NCBI RefSeq assembly: GCF_017942225.1
Contig: NZ_JAGKSD010000017.1
Span: forward strand, 1-52,450
Source of the DNA: Corynebacterium sp. Marseille-P3884
GTDB taxonomy: Bacteria; Actinomycetota; Actinomycetes; Mycobacteriales; Mycobacteriaceae
Direction: 5' to 3'
Length of the DNA: 52,450 nt
The translations under genes were made by a program, and so were the position numbers. A model generated the notes under the pieces. It did not search any database, had not been told where the DNA came from, and saw nothing but the letters and a program-made list of their open reading frames with translations. Shown here one piece after another: positions 41,781 through 50,573 of this stretch (the first letter of the stretch is position 1; each line of letters begins with the position of its first letter).

Positions 41781-42962
41781 GTGAGAGATCCTCAAGGAAT
41801 GCCCATCGTCGCCGTGATCGGCGACGGCCAACTCGCCCGCATGATGCACACCGAGGCAATTGAACTCGGTCTGAAGCCCCGCGTCCTTGCAGGCAGCTAC
41901 GATGCTTCGGCAGCGCAAGTCTTCGGCGATGTCGTCATCGGCGACTACAAGAACCTCGACGACGTGCAGAAGGTCTGCGACGGCGCCACCGCCGCCACCT
42001 TCGACCACGAGCACGTGCCCAACGAGTTCTTGGACGAGCTGATCGCTGCCGGTGTCAGCGTGCAGCCGCAGCCGCGCGCGCTTATCTACGCCCAGGACAA
42101 GCTCGAGCAGCGCCGCAAAATGAAGGCGATCGGTGCGCCAGTGCCGGAATTCGTGCCGATCGAGTCAGCCGCGGATGCCGGTGAGTTCTTCGACTCCGTT
42201 GCCGGCGAGATGTGCCTGAAGGCCACCCGCGGCGGATACGACGGCCACGGCGTGTGGTTCCCGGACACCTGCGAGGAGGCGGAAAGCCTCGCGGCGGATC
42301 TGCTGGACAAGGGCACGCCGCTGTATGCCGAGCGCAAGGTCAACTTCGGCCGCGAGCTCTCCGCCATGGTCGCGCGAACCCCGTCCGGCGAGGTCCGTGC
42401 GTGGCCGGTCGTGGAGTCGCGCCAGCGCGACGGCATTTGCGTCGAAGCGATCGCGCCCGCGCCGGGCATGACTAATAAGCAGGCGGAGTACTGTCGCGAG
42501 CTGGCGAAGAAGATCGCCACCGAGTTGGATGTCACTGGTGTTCTTGCCGTGGAGCTCTTCGAATGCGCGGATGAGGAAAAGAGCGTGATCGTCAACGAAC
42601 TCGCCATGCGCCCGCACAACACCGGCCACTGGACGCAGGACGGCTGTGTCACCAGCCAGTTCGAGCAGCACCTGCGCGCGGTGCTGGACTGGCCGCTGGG
42701 TTCGGTGGATACCACTGCGCCGTACACCGTCATGGTGAACACCCTCGGCGCGGATGTCGAGCCGGAAGAGCCGATGGAAGACCGCGTCGTCGAGGTCATG
42801 CGCCGCTACCCGGACGCCAAGGTCCACCTCTACGGCAAGGGCCACCGCCCGGGACGCAAGATGGGACACGTCAATGTCTCCGGCACGGACTTAGACACCG
42901 TGCTGGAGCGGGCCACCGCAGCGGCGGGCATCATCGTCAATGGCAGTGGTGCTGCTAAGTAG
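41781..42962 (+). CDS. purK: N5-carboxyaminoimidazole ribonucleotide synthase
   Basis: 393 aa, GTG start. ATP-grasp enzyme: N-terminal 'IVAVIGDGQLARMMHTEAIE' (PurK signature), 'TFDHEHVPNEFLDELIAAGV', 'MCLKATRGGYDGHGVWFP' and 'NELAMRPHNTGHWTQDGCVT'. It makes N5-CAIR from AIR, bicarbonate and ATP in purine synthesis. PurE follows 18 bp later and uses the product. Confidence 0.95.
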   Translation: MRDPQGMPIVAVIGDGQLARMMHTEAIELGLKPRVLAGSYDASAAQVFGDVVIGDYKNLDDVQKVCDGATAATFDHEHVPNEFLDELIAAGVSVQPQPRALIYAQDKLEQRRKMKAIGAPVPEFVPIESAADAGEFFDSVAGEMCLKATRGGYDGHGVWFPDTCEEAESLAADLLDKGTPLYAERKVNFGRELSAMVARTPSGEVRAWPVVESRQRDGICVEAIAPAPGMTNKQAEYCRELAKKIATELDVTGVLAVELFECADEEKSVIVNELAMRPHNTGHWTQDGCVTSQFEQHLRAVLDWPLGSVDTTAPYTVMVNTLGADVEPEEPMEDRVVEVMRRYPDAKVHLYGKGHRPGRKMGHVNVSGTDLDTVLERATAAAGIIVNGSGAAK

Positions 42963-42980
42963 GAGAGTGAAGGAGCGCAC

Positions 42981-43487
42981 ATGGAACCGCAGGTAGGAAT
43001 CATCATGGGGTCCGACTCGGACTGGGACACTGTCGCGCCCGCGGCGGAGATCCTCGCTGAGTTCGGCATCCGTTTCGAGGTCGGGGTTGTCTCCGCGCAC
43101 CGCACGCCGGAGAAAATGCTGGCGTACGCCAAGGGTGCGCATGAGCGCGGCCTGCAGGTCATCATCGCCTGCGCTGGTGGTGCGGCGCACCTGCCGGGCA
43201 TGGTCGCGGCAGCAACACCGCTGCCGGTCATCGGCATTCCGCGTGCACTGAAGGACCTGGACGGACTCGATTCGCTGTTGTCCATCGTGCAGATGCCGGG
43301 TGGGGTGCCCGTGGCCACCGTGTCCATTGGTGGCGCGAAGAACGCCGGCCTGCTCGCCGCGCGCATTCTCGGCTCTTCCGACCCGGCGATCCAGCGCCGC
43401 ATGGTCGACTACCAGGCGAATATGGCCCAAGAGGTCGAGCGCAAGGACGAGGCGCTGCGCGAGCGTCTCCTCGGCGACGGTGAGTAG
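42981..43487 (+). CDS. purE: N5-CAIR mutase
   Basis: 168 aa. '[20 protein letters not shown]' and '[20 protein letters not shown]' carry the PurE active-site Ser/Asp/His; '[20 protein letters not shown]' completes the pocket. Converts N5-CAIR to CAIR. AAGGAG lies 6 bases before the ATG. Its end overlaps the YdcF gene by 8 bp. Confidence 0.95.
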   Translation: MEPQVGIIMGSDSDWDTVAPAAEILAEFGIRFEVGVVSAHRTPEKMLAYAKGAHERGLQVIIACAGGAAHLPGMVAAATPLPVIGIPRALKDLDGLDSLLSIVQMPGGVPVATVSIGGAKNAGLLAARILGSSDPAIQRRMVDYQANMAQEVERKDEALRERLLGDGE

Positions 43488-43959
43488 TACCCCGAACCCC
43501 GTGGTGGTGCTCGGGGCGCGCATTATCGACGGCCGGCCATCGCGCATGCTCGAAGCGCGCCTGGCCACGGCGCTGTCTGTCGCGTCGACGCATTCCACCG
43601 CCCCCGTCGTCGTGACGGGGAAAGGGGAATCGGCAGTGATGGCGCGCTGGCTCATCGAGCACGGTCTGCCCGCCTCACGCATCGTGGAGGAACCAGAGGC
43701 GACCTCCACCAACGAGAACTTGGAGAATTCCCGGAAGCTATTTCCGGAGGCAGCGCGCCTCATCGTGGTCACCAACGGTTTCCATGTCGCGCGCACGAAA
43801 GTCTGGGCGGCCCACCTCGGCGTGCCCGTCACAGTGGTGGCTGCACCGACGCCGAAGACGTCCAGGTTGAAGAACTACTCCCGGGAGATCATCGCCGTCC
43901 CGCACTCCGCCGCACGGGTGGTGTGGCGCAAGCTCGTCCGTCGCTGGTTCGGGCGGTAG
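43480..43959 (+). CDS. YdcF-family (DUF218) protein
   Basis: 159 aa from GTG 43480, inside the end of purE. '[20 protein letters not shown]', '[20 protein letters not shown]' and '[20 protein letters not shown]' follow the DUF218 pattern; '[10 protein letters not shown]' is the conserved later segment. Such proteins are linked to envelope lipid or vancomycin-sensitivity phenotypes elsewhere; no reaction assigned. No N-terminal membrane helices, unlike some relatives. Confidence 0.82.
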   Translation: MSSTPNPVVVLGARIIDGRPSRMLEARLATALSVASTHSTAPVVVTGKGESAVMARWLIEHGLPASRIVEEPEATSTNENLENSRKLFPEAARLIVVTNGFHVARTKVWAAHLGVPVTVVAAPTPKTSRLKNYSREIIAVPHSAARVVWRKLVRRWFGR

Positions 43960-43980
43960 ACGCTGCTTCTCAGTCGGTGG

Positions 43981-44697
43981 CTAGGCGCGGCGGGCGGTGA
44001 CCTTCTCGGCCTCGGCGATCTGCTCGATGCGGTCGGCGGAGGCCATCCCGGCGATGACCACCACGGAGCCACCAGCGGCGAGCGGGGCCATCACATTCGC
44101 GTCGAATTCCTCGCGCGATGTCCAAGCGGGAATGAGAATGCGTTCGGCTGTCGTTCCCGGTGCTGATTCACCGTCTGTGGGGGCGCTCCAGTCGGCGAGC
44201 TCGGGGGAGTCGCCGAAGTACTGGTCGCCGTAGAAACGGACGGTCGGGCCGAAGTCGACGATGCCGGGCGGGAGCGTCCCGCCGGTCTCCGTCACGCCGC
44301 GGCCGAAAGGATCATTCGAGACCACCACGACGTCGGTGCCCTTCGGCCAGTTCTCCATCCGGTCGACGGTGGTGAAGACCAGGTTGGGGTTCGGGGTGTT
44401 TGTGTTGCTGGCAGTTGTGCCGGCGGCGCCCGGGCTGAGGGTGAAGGTCAGGCCGGCGTTGTAGATGCCGATGGGCAGGACGGCGGCCTGCCAGGAGATG
44501 GGTAGGTCCACGACGATCGTGGGTGCGGCGGAGGGGTCGTCGAATTCGAATTCCTCGACGAGCATGTTGGCGATCTTGTTGGCCCAGTTCTCCAGCGTCA
44601 CGCCGGAGAACTCCATCCGCGTGCCGGCGGTCTCGTCGTAGACCGTCAGCCGGGGGCTGGCAGGGTCGGTGGACACGATCGGCGTGAGCAGGCTCAT
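43981..44697 (-). CDS. TIGR03089 family protein
   Basis: 238 aa. Begins 'LLTPIVSTDPASPRLTVYDE', continues 'RMEFSGVTLENWANKIANML' and 'DLPISWQAAVLPIGIYNAGL', resembling the N-terminal part of AMP-forming ligases without the later catalytic region. The TIGR03089 family is restricted to actinobacteria; function unknown. Convergent with the YdcF gene. Confidence 0.8.
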   Translation of the reverse strand: MSLLTPIVSTDPASPRLTVYDETAGTRMEFSGVTLENWANKIANMLVEEFEFDDPSAAPTIVVDLPISWQAAVLPIGIYNAGLTFTLSPGAAGTTASNTNTPNPNLVFTTVDRMENWPKGTDVVVVSNDPFGRGVTETGGTLPPGIVDFGPTVRFYGDQYFGDSPELADWSAPTDGESAPGTTAERILIPAWTSREEFDANVMAPLAAGGSVVVIAGMASADRIEQIAEAEKVTARRA

Positions 44698-44705
44698 GGC
44701 AACCC

Positions 44706-44711
44706 ATCGTA
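44706..44711 (-). promoter_or_regulatory. -10 box TACGAT of the TIGR03089 gene
   Basis: TACGAT ends 8 bases before the ATG at 44697; leaderless. Confidence 0.45.
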
Positions 44712-44742
44712 GGGAAAACGCTGCGGCCAGGTGTGTGGGAAG

Positions 44743-46344
44743 TTAGTTCACACAGCGGGGGCCGGAGCCGCCGGCGTTGATCTCCGGGGCGACCTCGGCG
44801 GCGCCGAAGTCCTCGCCCGGGGTGCCCACGGTGTCTTCCTCCGTCAGCTCGTCGGCACCGGCATCGGGGTCGACCTCGTCAGAGGCGGGGCCGGTGTAAT
44901 CGTCGGCGGTGACCACGATGACGGAGCCGGGGTCGAGGGACTCGTTGACGGTGACAGGCAGGCCGCCGAGCAATTCGGCGAGTTCTGCGGCGGCCGGGTC
45001 GTCGGCGGTGGGGGCGACGATCTGGGAGGTGGCGTAAATGCCGGGGGTGGCGTTGCCGATGCTCTCGATCGTGAGCTTCTTCTCCTCCAGGAAGCCGCCG
45101 ACGGCGGCCGCCAAGCCCGGAGTGCTGCCGGCGTTCAGCAAAGTGACCGACGCACCGGTCAACGCGGCGGAGATGTCGGCGGCACCGTCCGCGCCATCGG
45201 GGTTGCCGGTGCCGGTCTCGTCGGTCGGCTCGGCGGTCTCTTCCTGCTTCTGAGCCAGGTCGTCCATGAAGTCGTGGACCTGCTGCGGGTCGACGGTGAC
45301 GATGGACTCGCCATAATCGCCCACGCCGTTGACGGAGGTGACCGGAATGGTGGAGAAGGTGACATTGCCGGCGGCCAGGTCGGACATTTGGCTCACCAGG
45401 CCCATGACATTCCAGCCGGAATCGACGTTGACGGAACGCTCCACCGCATTGGACAGCTCACGCAGCTTCGCCGGGTTTGACAGGGTGCCGGCGGAGATCG
45501 CCTCGTTGACCAGGGAGGCCATGAATGCCTGCTGGCGGACGATGCGGTCCAGATCGCCGCGTGGCAGGTCGTGGCGCTGGCGGACAAATGCCAGAGCCTC
45601 CGTGCCGTCCAAAGTGGAGCGGCCGGCGGGGAATTTCGCGCCGGACAACGGCTCGTCCACTGCTTCGTTCAGGCAGACCTCCACGCCGCCGACAGCGTCG
45701 GTCAGCAGCACGAAGCCGAGCAGGCCCACCTGGGCGTAGTGGTCGACTTCGACGCCGGTGAGGTCAGCGACGGCGTCGATAAGCCCCTGCTGCCCAGCTT
45801 GGGCGGCCTTCTCCTCGAGCTCCTTGCCTTCCTTCTCCCCGTCTTCGAGAAGTTCCTCGCGCTTATCGTTCGCGTACTGGCCGTAGATGCCGTTGATCTT
45901 CGTATTGCCGTACGTCGAATCGTGGATGTACGTGTCACGCGGGATGGACACGGCGGTGGCGCGGGAACCGTCGTTGGGCACGCGGATCACCATGATCGTG
46001 TCTGTGTTCAGCTCACCGCCTGCCTCGCCCGCATTCAGTCGCGCCAACTCGTCTGCGGAAAGCGGGTTGCCCTGGGCGTCGGTGCGGGAATCGGAGCCGA
46101 CCAGCAGGATGTCCACTGCGCCGTCCTCGCCGTCGAGGTTGTCGTCCGACAATGTCAGATCCGTCGACGAGAGGTTCCCGCCCAAGCGGCCCACGGAGTA
46201 GTACCCCAATGCGGAGACGAGCAGGATGAGGACAGACAGCACCGCCAGCACTGCCTTCAGTGCCGGGTGGCCTGCCTGGCTGATGTCCTTCACGCGGGAA
46301 GGGGCCGGCTGGATATCGCGCACCGGCCGGTATTTCACGCTCAC
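44743..46344 (-). CDS. lcpA: LytR-CpsA-Psr (LCP) family cell-wall ligase
   Basis: 533 aa from GTG 46344 (AGAGGGG about 8 bases upstream); the longer frame to 46374 is rejected. One helix near residues 25-50 ('LKAVLAVLSVLILLVSALGY'), then the LCP domain: 'VDILLVGSDSRTDAQGNPLS', 'DTIMVIRVPNDGSRATAVSI', 'PRDTYIHDS', 'LAFVRQRHDLPRGDLDRIVR', with the Arg and Asp residues that bind the polyprenyl pyrophosphate. A LytR_C domain follows ('VTLLNAGSTPGLAAAVGGFL'). In C. glutamicum LcpA attaches arabinogalactan to peptidoglycan. Divergent from wbbL. Confidence 0.92.
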   Translation of the reverse strand: MSVKYRPVRDIQPAPSRVKDISQAGHPALKAVLAVLSVLILLVSALGYYSVGRLGGNLSSTDLTLSDDNLDGEDGAVDILLVGSDSRTDAQGNPLSADELARLNAGEAGGELNTDTIMVIRVPNDGSRATAVSIPRDTYIHDSTYGNTKINGIYGQYANDKREELLEDGEKEGKELEEKAAQAGQQGLIDAVADLTGVEVDHYAQVGLLGFVLLTDAVGGVEVCLNEAVDEPLSGAKFPAGRSTLDGTEALAFVRQRHDLPRGDLDRIVRQQAFMASLVNEAISAGTLSNPAKLRELSNAVERSVNVDSGWNVMGLVSQMSDLAAGNVTFSTIPVTSVNGVGDYGESIVTVDPQQVHDFMDDLAQKQEETAEPTDETGTGNPDGADGAADISAALTGASVTLLNAGSTPGLAAAVGGFLEEKKLTIESIGNATPGIYATSQIVAPTADDPAAAELAELLGGLPVTVNESLDPGSVIVVTADDYTGPASDEVDPDAGADELTEEDTVGTPGEDFGAAEVAPEINAGGSGPRCVN

Positions 46345-46506
46345 GAAAATTGCCCCTCTAAGTCTCGTCCACACGCCGCCTGCCGTGCGGAGGTGCGGGC
46401 TGCCACGAGCAGCCCAGCGGAACCCCGCGCGGAGGGTTCTTCACATTAGGTGGAAAGTATAGTGCACACTCCCGCGCGCGCCGGGATCCAGCAGCAGCTG
46501 TCGGCT

Positions 46507-46512
46507 GTAAGC
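46507..46512 (+). promoter_or_regulatory. -10 box TAAGCT of wbbL
   Basis: TAAGCT ends 9 bases before GTG 46522; same hexamer as purK. Confidence 0.45.
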
Positions 46513-46521
46513 TGCCAGACT

Positions 46522-47436
46522 GTGAGTACGACTTTTGGACGAGATACCGCGGCGGGGCAGAGCGCTGCCCCGTTGGCCGTGGTCACTGTGACGTTCTCGC
46601 CGGGGAAGCACCTGGCGGGGCTCGTCGATACGCTCAGCTCCGCCTCCTCATGCGAAACGCGCCTGATCTGCGCGGATAACGGTTCCACCGACGGCGTGCC
46701 GCAGGCGATGGCCGCGGAGCGCGCGGACGTGGACTTCATGCCCACCGGCGGAAATATCGGCTACGGCGCGGCCATCAATGCTGCTGCCCGTCACCTCGCC
46801 GCGGCGCGTGAGGCAGGCGAGATCGACGGCGAGTACTTCCTCATCGTCAACCCCGACGTGGAATTCAGTCCCGGTTCCCTCGACAGGCTGCTTGCGTGCG
46901 CCCGCGAGCATCCGCGCGCCGGGGCGGTCGGTCCGCGTATCGAGGAGCTCGACGGCTCGGCCTATCCGTCAGCGCGCGAAGTGCCCACGCTGGTCACTGG
47001 CATCGGGCACGCCGTGCTCTACCCGGTGTGGCCGGGCAACCCCTTCAGTAAGGCGTACAAAGCGGGGGAGAACCTCACGACGGTTCGCCCCGCCGGCTGG
47101 CTGTCGGGCTCGTGCCTGCTCGTGCGCTGGGAGGCTTTCGACGCCATCGGCGGCTTCGATGAGCGCTACTTCATGTACTTCGAAGACATCGACTTCGGCG
47201 ACCGTTTATCCCGCGCCGGTTGGGACAATATCTTCTGCCCTGATTCCGTGATCTTCCACGATCAGGGCCACTCCGCGAAGAAGCATTCTCGCGTCACCGT
47301 GCCCGCGCACCACGATTCCGCCTACCGCTTCCAGGCCGACCGCCACCCGCACGCCTGGCAGGCGCCGATCCGTGCCGCGCTGTGGTTGGGACTCAAAGGC
47401 CGCGCCGTGCTCGCGGGCTTTTGGGGAAGCGCTTGA
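46522..47436 (+). CDS. wbbL: Rhamnosyltransferase WbbL, GT2 family
   Basis: 304 aa from GTG 46522. GT-A fold: 'PLAVVTVTFSPGKHLAGLVD', 'LICADNGSTDGVPQA', the nucleotide-sugar motif 'FLIVNPDVEFSPG' (DxD-like) and the acceptor part 'PAGWLSGSCLLVRWEAFDAI', 'YFMYFEDIDFGDRLSRAGWD'. WbbL adds rhamnose to GlcNAc-PP-decaprenol to build the arabinogalactan linker. Position between lcpA and manC matches C. glutamicum as I recall it. Confidence 0.88.
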   Translation: MSTTFGRDTAAGQSAAPLAVVTVTFSPGKHLAGLVDTLSSASSCETRLICADNGSTDGVPQAMAAERADVDFMPTGGNIGYGAAINAAARHLAAAREAGEIDGEYFLIVNPDVEFSPGSLDRLLACAREHPRAGAVGPRIEELDGSAYPSAREVPTLVTGIGHAVLYPVWPGNPFSKAYKAGENLTTVRPAGWLSGSCLLVRWEAFDAIGGFDERYFMYFEDIDFGDRLSRAGWDNIFCPDSVIFHDQGHSAKKHSRVTVPAHHDSAYRFQADRHPHAWQAPIRAALWLGLKGRAVLAGFWGSA

Positions 47437-47632
47437 AGGAAGGGCTTTCCAGGCGAGTTCCTAGCCACTGTCCAGTCGCTTGGCCCCGTCAAAGCGCCCT
47501 ATTGGCAGACCGAACCGTTAGGTTAATGCGCAAGCTTCTCCCGCGGCGGTGATGCTGCGGGTGAGTTCAATTCCATACCTTCATCAACGAGACGACGAAC
47601 GGTAGCAACCAACAGAAAGGCCGCACCACACA

Positions 47633-48721
47633 ATGGCTTCCACGGTAGACCCCTCCCAGATCGATGCAGTCGTGCTGGTCGGCGGGCAGGGAACACGCCT
47701 GCGTCCGCTGACGGTGTCCACGCCCAAGCCGATGCTGCCCACCGCCGGTTACCCGTTTTTGGCGCACCTGCTCGCCCGCATCAAGGCCGCGGGCATCGAG
47801 CACGTGGTCATGGGTACCTCTTATAAGGCGGAGGTCTTCGAGGAATACTTCGGCGACGGCTCTGAGATGGGCCTGGATATTGAGTACGTCGTGGAGGAGG
47901 AAGCGCTGGGCACCGGCGGCGGCATCCGCAACGTCGAGTCGCGCCTGCGCTTCGACACGGCCATGATCTTCAATGGCGACGTGCTCTCCGGTGCGGATCT
48001 GGGCGGCATTTTGCAGACGCACGCCGATAAGGAAGCGGATGTCACGCTGCATCTCGTGCGCGTGCCGGATCCGAGCCAGTTCGGCTCCGTGCCCACTGAC
48101 GCGGATGGCCGCGTGGAGGCCTTCCTGGAAAAGACGGAGGCGCCGCCGACAGACCAGATCAACGCCGGCTGCTACGTCTTCGAGCGCGATGTGATCCGTG
48201 CGATTCCGGAAGGCCGCGTCGTCTCCGTCGAGCGCGAGACATTCCCCGGCCTGCTCAAATCCGGCGCTCGCGTCTACGGCCACGTCGATGCGAGCTACTG
48301 GCGCGACATGGGCCGCCCGTCGGACTTCGTCCAGGGCTCGTCGGACCTCGTCCGCGGTATCGCGCCCAGTCCGCTGTTGGAGGGGCGCACGGGAGAATCG
48401 CTTATCGACGAATCCGCTGGTGTTGCCGGCGGCGCCATCCTCGTCGGAGGAACCTCTGTCGGCCGCGGCTCCACCATCGGCGCGGGCTGCCGCCTCGATG
48501 ACTGTGTGGTCTTCGACGGTGTCACTATCGAGCCCGGCGCCATGATCCGTGATTCCATCATCGCCTCCGGCACGACCATCGGTGCGAATGCGCGCATCCA
48601 GGACTGCGTGATCGGCGACGGCGTGAATATCGGTGCGCGCTGCGAGCTGCAGGGCGGAATGCGCGTGTGGCCGGGCGTGGATATTCCGGACCTGGGAGTG
48701 CGTTTTTCGCCGGACGCGTAG
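47633..48721 (+). CDS. manC: Mannose-1-phosphate guanylyltransferase
   Basis: 362 aa. Nucleotidyltransferase: 'AVVLVGGQGTRLRPLTVSTP' with 'KPMLP', 'VVEEEALGTGGGIRNVESRL', 'AMIFNGDVLSG'; the C-terminal 110 residues are a left-handed beta helix of hexapeptide repeats ('GGAILVGGTSVGRGSTIGAG'). It makes GDP-mannose from mannose-1-P and GTP for mannolipids and glycoproteins; the phosphomannomutase that supplies mannose-1-P lies 2 kb downstream. AAAGG is about 11 bases before the ATG. A dTDP-glucose-type activity (RmlA) cannot be fully excluded. Confidence 0.87.
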   Translation: MASTVDPSQIDAVVLVGGQGTRLRPLTVSTPKPMLPTAGYPFLAHLLARIKAAGIEHVVMGTSYKAEVFEEYFGDGSEMGLDIEYVVEEEALGTGGGIRNVESRLRFDTAMIFNGDVLSGADLGGILQTHADKEADVTLHLVRVPDPSQFGSVPTDADGRVEAFLEKTEAPPTDQINAGCYVFERDVIRAIPEGRVVSVERETFPGLLKSGARVYGHVDASYWRDMGRPSDFVQGSSDLVRGIAPSPLLEGRTGESLIDESAGVAGGAILVGGTSVGRGSTIGAGCRLDDCVVFDGVTIEPGAMIRDSIIASGTTIGANARIQDCVIGDGVNIGARCELQGGMRVWPGVDIPDLGVRFSPDA

Positions 48722-49054
48722 CGACACGCCGGGGAACCAGCGCATTAGTTGCTTGCGGGGGCACCCACCACTATATCTAGTACCCCCGTGCGTCACCCCC
48801 GTCGCGAGGGGTATGTGGCGTATGTGACTGATGTTGCGTGCGACGGCCGAAACCCGCGCTAATGCCCAGCGAAGCGATAGTTTTGTCCCGCTTCGTGTTG
48901 ACGCTATTTAGTGCGCGAGGGTTGAATCACACTTGTGTAATCAGCGGCGGCCACACGGTGGGGGCGGTGCTGACGGCATGGCACTATGGCGGGCATTGGC
49001 AATCAGCGCCACGACAGCAACACGGCGACAAACAAGACTCAGAAAGGGGACGGC
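48722..49054 (+). other. Non-coding region upstream of the whiB gene
   Basis: 333 bp without a credible ORF. It should hold the regulated promoter of the whiB gene. A short palindrome CACACTTGTG near 48930 is present; WhiB genes usually have long upstream control regions. No RNA gene recognised. Confidence 0.45.
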
Positions 49055-49354
49055 GTGGAAGATATGGTTTCAGGCGCCACTCTCCGCGGCGCGGCTGCGG
49101 GCGGAATGACCCTCGACGAACTTTTCGGCACCGTCGAGCAGGAGTGGCAGGACCAGGCCCTGTGCGCTCAGACTGATCCGGAGGCATTCTTTCCTGAAAA
49201 GGGTGGATCCACACGCGAGGCGAAGCGCATCTGCCAGGCATGTGCAGTGCGCGACGAGTGCCTTGAATACGCACTCGAGCACGATGAGCGCTTCGGCATT
49301 TGGGGCGGTCTCTCCGACCGTGAGCGCCGCCGCCTGCGCAAGCAGATCGGCTAA
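49055..49354 (+). CDS. whcD: WhiB-family Fe-S transcription factor (WhcD-like)
   Basis: 99 aa from GTG 49055, with AAAGGGG spaced 7-8 bases upstream; ATG 49064 is an alternative. Four cysteines: 'DQALCAQTDPEAFFP' then 'AKRICQACAVRDECLEYALE', the C-xn-C-x2-C-x5-C pattern for a [4Fe-4S] cluster; the turn 'FGIWGGLSDRERRRLRKQ' ends with a basic helix for DNA contact. Position between manC and pmm matches C. glutamicum whcD, related to WhmD/WhiB2 and involved in division and growth. Confidence 0.93.
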   Translation: MEDMVSGATLRGAAAGGMTLDELFGTVEQEWQDQALCAQTDPEAFFPEKGGSTREAKRICQACAVRDECLEYALEHDERFGIWGGLSDRERRRLRKQIG

Positions 49355-49362
49355 CGCTTCAC

Positions 49363-49908
49363 TCAGTACTGGAAGTTCGGGTCGATATCCCGCGGGTCCA
49401 GATTCAGATAGTGCGCGACCAGAGCGGTCAGAACCACAGTGAGTAGTTCTGACCGCTCTACTGCGTTTGTGCAGCGCTGCTCGATCGGCATGCGGAAGAT
49501 CACGATGCGTGCGCGCGTCGGATTCCCGGCGCGGTCCACGCCCGCCTGCAGTACGCGGCCCAGCGGGATCGGGCCGTCGGCGTAGATCTCGTCGGGCATG
49601 ATCATGTCGGAGCGCAGCCGCATGCGCGGGATCGTGTCCACTGCCAGGTCCACGCCGGTCAGGTGGTCGAAATAGCGGTTCTGCAGCGGCGCATACGCTT
49701 CGAGCACTGCCTGGTCGAAGTCCATGGAGCGGGTGCGGTAGCGCGGGACGGACACCGGCATGAGCGGCCCCCGCACACCGTGGCCGTGGCGGTCGCGTCG
49801 CACGGGCAGGCGCGCGGTGTCCGTGCCTGCGCCTGCGGCCGGACCGTGGCCGGGGCCGTTGCCGGAGCTGGTGTCCAAGCGTGCGGGGTGTGCGCCGGGG
49901 TGAGTCAT
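49363..49908 (-). CDS. Metallopeptidase-family protein with degenerate active site
   Basis: 181 aa from ATG 49908. Actinobacterial family annotated as putative zinc metallopeptidase: 'RDRHGHGVRGPLMPVSVPRY', 'RTRSMDFDQAVLEAYAPLQN', 'DGPIPLGRVLQAGVDRAGNP', 'ARIVIFRMPIEQRC'. Where the family has HExxH, this reads 'TVVLTALVAHYLNLDP', so only one His remains and zinc catalysis is unlikely. The N-terminal 40 residues are Gly/Pro/His-rich. Divergent from DUF3499. TAGATT lies 7 bases before the start. Confidence 0.72.
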   Translation of the reverse strand: MTHPGAHPARLDTSSGNGPGHGPAAGAGTDTARLPVRRDRHGHGVRGPLMPVSVPRYRTRSMDFDQAVLEAYAPLQNRYFDHLTGVDLAVDTIPRMRLRSDMIMPDEIYADGPIPLGRVLQAGVDRAGNPTRARIVIFRMPIEQRCTNAVERSELLTVVLTALVAHYLNLDPRDIDPNFQY

Positions 49909-49915
49909 AGCTATC

Positions 49916-49921
49916 AATCTA
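49916..49921 (-). promoter_or_regulatory. -10 box TAGATT of the metallopeptidase-family gene
   Basis: TAGATT ends 7 bases before ATG 49908; leaderless. Confidence 0.45.
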
Positions 49922-49989
49922 GGACTGTGCGCCAGTGGGGCGAGTGCGGACGCGCCGCGCGTCGCGAGCCAAAAACTAAACCTTGGGTT

Positions 49990-49995
49990 TAGACT
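49990..49995 (+). promoter_or_regulatory. -10 box TAGACT of the DUF3499 gene
   Basis: TAGACT ends 8 bases before GTG 50004; leaderless. Confidence 0.5.
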
Positions 49996-50003
49996 ATTGC
50001 CCC

Positions 50004-50477
50004 GTGAGTACCTTCCGCCGTTGCTGTCGCCCCGGGTGTGGCCGCCCCGCCATCGCCACGCTCGTGTACGCGTACTCCGAGAAAACCGCCATCGTCGGGC
50101 CGCTGTCCCCGTCGCCGGACCCGCACGCGTGGGATCTGTGCCAGCGCCACTCCGAGCACATCACCGCCCCCGTGGGCTGGGAGATGGTGCGCATCGACAA
50201 TATCGAGCTCTCCGACGAAGAAGAGATCACCGCCCTGGCCCAGGCCGTCAGCGAGGCCGGGCGCGTGACCACGGGCCTGGTGGATACCACTCAGGACCCG
50301 ATCGAATTCGACACCGAGCGTGATTTCACTAACCCGGACACGTCCAACCACCCCGTGTACCGGACAAAGCGTGTCGGCGAGCACCTCGCCGAGCACAAGG
50401 CCGCCCGCCGCGCGCACCTGACTGTCGTGCCCGATCCGGATACGGATACAGAACAGACAGACAGCGATTCGCGCTAG
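50004..50477 (+). CDS. DUF3499 family protein
   Basis: 157 aa from GTG 50004. 'VSTFRRCCRPGCGRPAIATL' has a zinc-ribbon-like CC-x3-C start; 'AWDLCQRHSEHITAPVGWEM' supplies another Cys and His. This is the DUF3499 pattern. The acidic C-terminus ends 'DPDTDTEQTDSDSR'. Unknown function, actinobacteria only. In corynebacteria it stands between whiB and phosphomannomutase, as here. Confidence 0.85.
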   Translation: MSTFRRCCRPGCGRPAIATLVYAYSEKTAIVGPLSPSPDPHAWDLCQRHSEHITAPVGWEMVRIDNIELSDEEEITALAQAVSEAGRVTTGLVDTTQDPIEFDTERDFTNPDTSNHPVYRTKRVGEHLAEHKAARRAHLTVVPDPDTDTEQTDSDSR

Positions 50478-50559
50478 CGGGCACCGATTCACGCTAGCGG
50501 GCGCCTGGGACTGCTCTGGGAGTGGCAGACAGGTCGACCCGTAGTACCCCGAACGCGTT

Positions 50560-50565
50560 TAAGAT
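50560..50565 (+). promoter_or_regulatory. -10 box TAAGAT of the phosphomannomutase gene
   Basis: TAAGAT ends 8 bases before ATG 50574; no ribosome site, leaderless. Confidence 0.5.
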
Positions 50566-50573
50566 CGGGGGTC

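Noticed and set aside
47567..48796. 409-aa minus-strand ORF opposite manC
   Set aside because: Shadow of manC.
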